Shown piece by piece: positions 61,193 to 64,000 of a stretch of 64,000 bases of DNA (its first letter is position 1; each line of letters starts with the position of its first letter). Where the stretch lies: contig CM030945.1 of NCBI GenBank assembly GCA_018136815.1, positions 219,405 through 283,404 of the forward strand, given 5' to 3'. The position numbers and the translations under genes were made by a program. Under the pieces are notes generated by a model. It did no database searches and had not been told where the DNA came from. It saw only the letters and a list, made by a program, of their open reading frames with translations. Source of the DNA: Isochrysis galbana (taxonomy: Eukaryota > Haptophyta > Isochrysidales > Isochrysidaceae).

Positions 61193-61350
61193 CTCAACTA
61201 TCGTTGAAACGATGGGGTCATGGAGCGCGCCACGCTCCCCTCCTCTCTCTCCGCCCACCCCACCGCGCCAGCCGACCAGGACATGGAGGACGTCATGCAG
61301 CCGTACCGCCTGACAGCCAGGGCCACGCCTATCTATCTACTATCTAGGTG
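61193..61350 (+). mobile_element. LINE 5' end fragment
   Basis: CAACTATCGTTGAAACGATGGGGTCATGGAGCGCGC repeats the hairpin-plus-start arrangement of 13213-13245, with the ATG at 61220 and MERATLPSSLSAHP. It is cut after about 130 bp by the C repeat. Confidence 0.7.
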
Positions 61351-61364
61351 CAGGTGCTCACGAG

Positions 61365-62462
61365 CGAGCAACCTACTTTTATAAGTGGGGGTCAATGGGC
61401 GGAATGGGGGCCTCGCGCCCCCCTCACTCCATCGCGGACACCCCCCGGGGTGGGCGGGTGGGCCCGTACATTCAACCCCAGCCCCTGCGCCTTTGGCAAG
61501 GGCTGGGCACTCCTCAATCTGGCCCAGACCCCTCGTGGGCGCGGGCCGCGAGCTGCACTCCCACGCCCGCGTTGGGCCGCTGGGCCTGCCCTTGAGCTGA
61601 CTCCCCCCCTGTCCCTGGTTGCCAGGCCTACAGGGGACTTCGGGCGGACACCATGGCCAGCGAGGCAAGCGTGGGAGAGGCAGGGGGGCCCAGGGGCCGA
61701 GCTCCAGCCTCCACTTCCCCCTGAGCTGCCCTTGCTGGCGCTCTGGGAACCCCCAAACCCCAAACAAAGGCGACCCCTGACTGAGAGCAGGCCAGGGCGC
61801 ACGCATGGCGCATGGCGACGCGCCGCAGGGACAACGATGGGTGAGAGTGGAGAGAGGGAGAAGGAGAAGGGGGGGGGGGTTGCACCCCCCCCCCGATGGA
61901 GTGCAGTGAGAAATGGGCCCTGTTTACGTTAGCAAACAGGTGAGGGGCGGCTGGCGACAGGAGGAAGACGAGGAGGGAGTGGCTCAATGGCGAGGAGAAT
62001 ATCCCAAGTGGCGCAGGCTACTCGAGTCGCAGTCATTTATTTCTCGAGGACCGCTCACGGCGCGAGCTGGTAAGTAAGGGCCGTTCCTCTTGGTTGACGA
62101 GTTGACGAGAGTTTCTCCCCCCCCCCTTCCGGTGCCTTTTCCTGGTGAGTCGCCCGACGTAGGTCGGAGGTCTAGGTCGGTCCGCCTCACGCCTCAATCC
62201 TCACTCCTCACTCCTCACTGGTCACTTGGTTTTCCCTCGTCATAACTTGTGGGGAGTTAGAATGGGAGCCGGGGGTCTGCGAGGGGGGAAGTTTGAAGTT
62301 TTGAAGGGGTGCATAGGTGTATGTATCTGTGGCAACAACATGCGTCGAGCGTCGAGGCGTACGGGCAGGTGCGCTGAGGGTTGTGTTAGTACCGGTACCC
62401 GGTACCGGGCTAGGGCTCGTGAGAGTAGTGGTACGTACTAATTCTCAGTTGTATTATTACAT
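61365..62462 (+). repeat. C repeat, copy 2
   Basis: Same block order as 42003-42987 on the opposite strand: CCTACTTTTATAAGTGGG head, GGGGGC-CTCG-CGCCCCC hairpin, CTGTTTACGTTAGCAAACAGG inverted repeat, TCGCCCGACGTAGGTCGG, and AGAGTAGTGGTACGTACTAA tail. The two copies are about 19 kb apart. Confidence 0.85.
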
Positions 62463-62514
62463 CAAGGTGCACTAGTGCACTAGCGAGCCATTGCCATTGC
62501 TCTTTGCTCGAGCC

Positions 62515-62860
62515 CAGAAAAAGAATGAAAAATAGTTACAGTTACACCTTGGAATATCGGCGTCTTCACTTAGCCGATGGCGGCGAAGCTGCGGGGCGCG
62601 GGTGCAGCTTCACCTGCACCTGCACCTGCAGAAACGCAGAAACCCCGGCAGAGCCCGGGGGCGGGCGTGCGGGTCGTCATCTGAGCTCTGAGCACCCAGG
62701 CATGCAACTATGATCAGGGTCGCCGCCTAGGCTCGTTCAGAGCTTCAAGGCTCAGCGTCCCGGACTTTCAGCGTTGCGGGAGTGCAACAGGGACGAACGG
62801 TCCGTTTGCTGGAGGCGGTCGCCTCACTGAGACACTGAGACACTGAGACACTGAGACTGA
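62515..62860 (+). repeat. E repeat, copy 2
   Basis: GGAATATCGGCG, CAGCTTCACCTGCACCTGCACC, CCCCGGCAGAGCCCGGGGGCGGGCG and CTAGGCTCGTTCAGAG align with 48080-47840 (minus). A short (CTGAGACA)n repeat lies at 62826-62862. Confidence 0.75.
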
Positions 62861-62943
62861 GACCCCTTTTGTTTTTGGTGCGTTCAGCCCCCGCCACCTT
62901 TTACTCATAGATAGGAGTACCGATAGTTTCCCGTTTGCAGCCC

Positions 62944-64000
62944 ATGACGGACGGCTCGGAGGCTGTGGTTCACAAGATGCGCGAGGTGCTGAAGGGGCGC
63001 GGCGCGGCGGGGCCGCGCGGGCTGGCGAGGAACTTCAAGGTGCGCGCTGGGTGAGGCGCGCCGGACTGGGCGGGAGGCGGGCGCGGGGGAAGGGAAGGGA
63101 AGGGAAGGGGAAGGAGGTGCAAGAGGGGGTGGCGGCGGGGGAGAGAGGGGAGGGGGGGGGGGGAAGGCGATTAGGGGGAGGGGGAGGGGGAGGGTTGGAT
63201 GGAAGGGCGAGAATAATAGCAAAGGGGAGAGGGGATTAGGGGGAGGGGGAGGGGGCTGGTTGGATGGAAGGACGAGGAAGGTAGCAAAGGCAGTGGAGGA
63301 TGCTGGAGAAACGGGAGAGAGGCACAGGCACACGCAGAAGGAGGGATATGAAGGGACGAGGAAGGGGGAGAAGGAGAGACAACGGGGGAGGAAGAACACG
63401 GGAAACGCTGACCACAAGTGTAGCTGTCCGCTTTAGGCAGTCCCCATCGTGAGCATTGTTGTGCCACCACACTCCTACCCGCCCCGCCGCCCCGCATCAG
63501 ATCTGCGACCGAGATTCCACAGGCGGCCTCGATCTCGATGAGCTTCAGAAGTGCTGTAGTCTCTGTCGGCTCGGACTGACGGAGGGCGAGGTGATGGCCC
63601 TCTTCAACTACTTCGATCGCGACCACAACGGCAAGGTAAGTTTTGACGAGTTTTTGCGCACATTTCGTGGCAGGATGAGCCCTATACGACGAAAACTTGT
63701 CATCCGGATCTTTGACCTGCTTGATCGGGCCGGCGACGGTAACGGCACATTGTCGGTCGAGGACATCCGAAACTCATACAGCGCGAAGGACAACCCCGAG
63801 GTGAGAGCCGGACGAATCACGGTCACCGAGGCATTGAATGATTTTCTCGATGCGTTTGAAGGCGACGGCGGCAACCACGACGGAACCGTCACGCTGGACG
63901 AATGGACGAGGTATTACGAGGACCTCTCGGCATCAATCGACTCTGACGACTATTTTGGAGAGATGCTCGAACGCACGTGGCGAGCGCTGCAAGTCGAAAC
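62944..64000 (+). CDS. calcyphosin-like EF-hand protein (partial, two exons in window)
   Basis: Exon 1 is 62944-63039 (32 codons), exon 2 runs from 63501 to the window edge. Donor AAG|GTGCGC, acceptor CATCAG|ATC, phase 0. VLKGRGAAGPRGLARNFK is the characteristic calcyphosin start. Four EF-hands follow: CDRDSTGGLDLDEL, FDRDHNGKVSFDEF, a third with two extra loop residues (LDRAGDGNGTLSVEDI), and an irregular fourth (EGDGGNHDGTVTLDEW), exactly the irregularity seen in calcyphosins. NSYSAKDNPEVRAG and SASIDSDDYFGEML also match the family. Cytosolic calcium sensor, often linked to cilia or flagella. Only the last few residues are missing. Confidence 0.93.
63060..63300 (+). repeat. purine-rich tandem duplication inside the calcyphosin intron
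   Basis: GATTAGGGGGAGGGGGAGGG...TTGGATGGAAGG occurs at 63170 and again at 63233, about 62 bp apart, within a G/A-rich intron that also contains AAGGGAAGGGAAGGG. Confidence 0.85.

Noticed and set aside
63170-63290. Telomere-like TTAGGG in the calcyphosin intron
   Set aside because: Only isolated TTAGGGGG within a G/A-rich duplication; not a telomeric array.
63628-63640. AAG|GTAAGT consensus donor inside calcyphosin exon 2
   Set aside because: Reading through gives GKVSFDEF, the normal end of the second EF-hand loop, and the frame continues with family sequence.

Overview
The window is nuclear DNA from a GC-rich, intron-containing eukaryote with a very high load of mobile elements. The spliced genes use GT-AG introns, often with GTGCG donors. 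The gene set (Crooked-neck/Clf1, RNA polymerase I subunit A12, a GRIP golgin, calcyphosin, an ABHD17-type hydrolase, a possible plastid-targeted PQ-loop protein), the long CT/GA tracts and poly-G/poly-C runs, and the mix of LINE, Copia, PiggyBac and hAT sequences suggest a unicellular alga, perhaps a haptophyte or other chromist. That placement is inference only. There are two 100-N assembly gaps (25748-25847 and 38901-39000).

Layout. 1-2540: LINE 3' tail, an acidic small ORF, a ~635-bp AACAAGTTGACTCC satellite and a GA tract. 2588-5906: an apparently complete PiggyBac-like transposon whose transposase has one intron. 6111-8149 (-): a 3-exon EF-hand protein. 9789-11784 (-): a 4-exon ABHD17-like serine hydrolase with an N-myristoylation-type start. 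12.4-15.9 kb: CT tract, tandem LINE 5' ends, and a LINE remnant fused in frame to a hAT transposase C-terminus. 16617-17549: a SAM-domain multi-pass membrane protein. 17.6-21.0 kb: repeats and a LINE 3' end. 21273-24896 (-): complete 8-exon Crooked-neck homologue. 25.2-26.9 kb: an ORF split by a 659-bp inverted-repeat element. 27696-28097: RPA12. 28.3-33.1 kb: LINE 3' end, broken AlkB-like gene fragment, Copia-type RT-RNase H. 34453-39884: 6-exon golgin ending in a GRIP domain. 40-48.4 kb: almost entirely repeats. 48998-49813 (-): MPDU1-like PQ-loop protein. 50-57.3 kb: PiggyBac and LINE relics with two dated nested insertions, a 490-codon ORF of unknown nature, more repeats. 59227-60372: seven-TM receptor-like protein. 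61-62.8 kb: repeats. 62944-end: calcyphosin-like four-EF-hand protein, cut by the window edge.

The host genes are housekeeping or signalling genes and show no sign of acting as one operon or cluster. The unifying story is the mobile DNA. One LINE superfamily supplies 5' ends (hairpin just before an ATGGAGCGCGC start), C-terminal ends (CxxC...H...C finger) and 3' tails (TTAAGAAGTTTTTT). A family of GC-rich, hairpin-headed non-autonomous repeats inserts with long 17-21 bp target duplications, as expected for target-primed reverse transcription. Small DNA elements with terminal inverted repeats (8-bp and 4-bp duplications) have inserted into older repeat ORFs. Two of these insertions can be computationally removed to give back a reading frame that matches a second copy or continues a domain, which gives an internally verified relative chronology.
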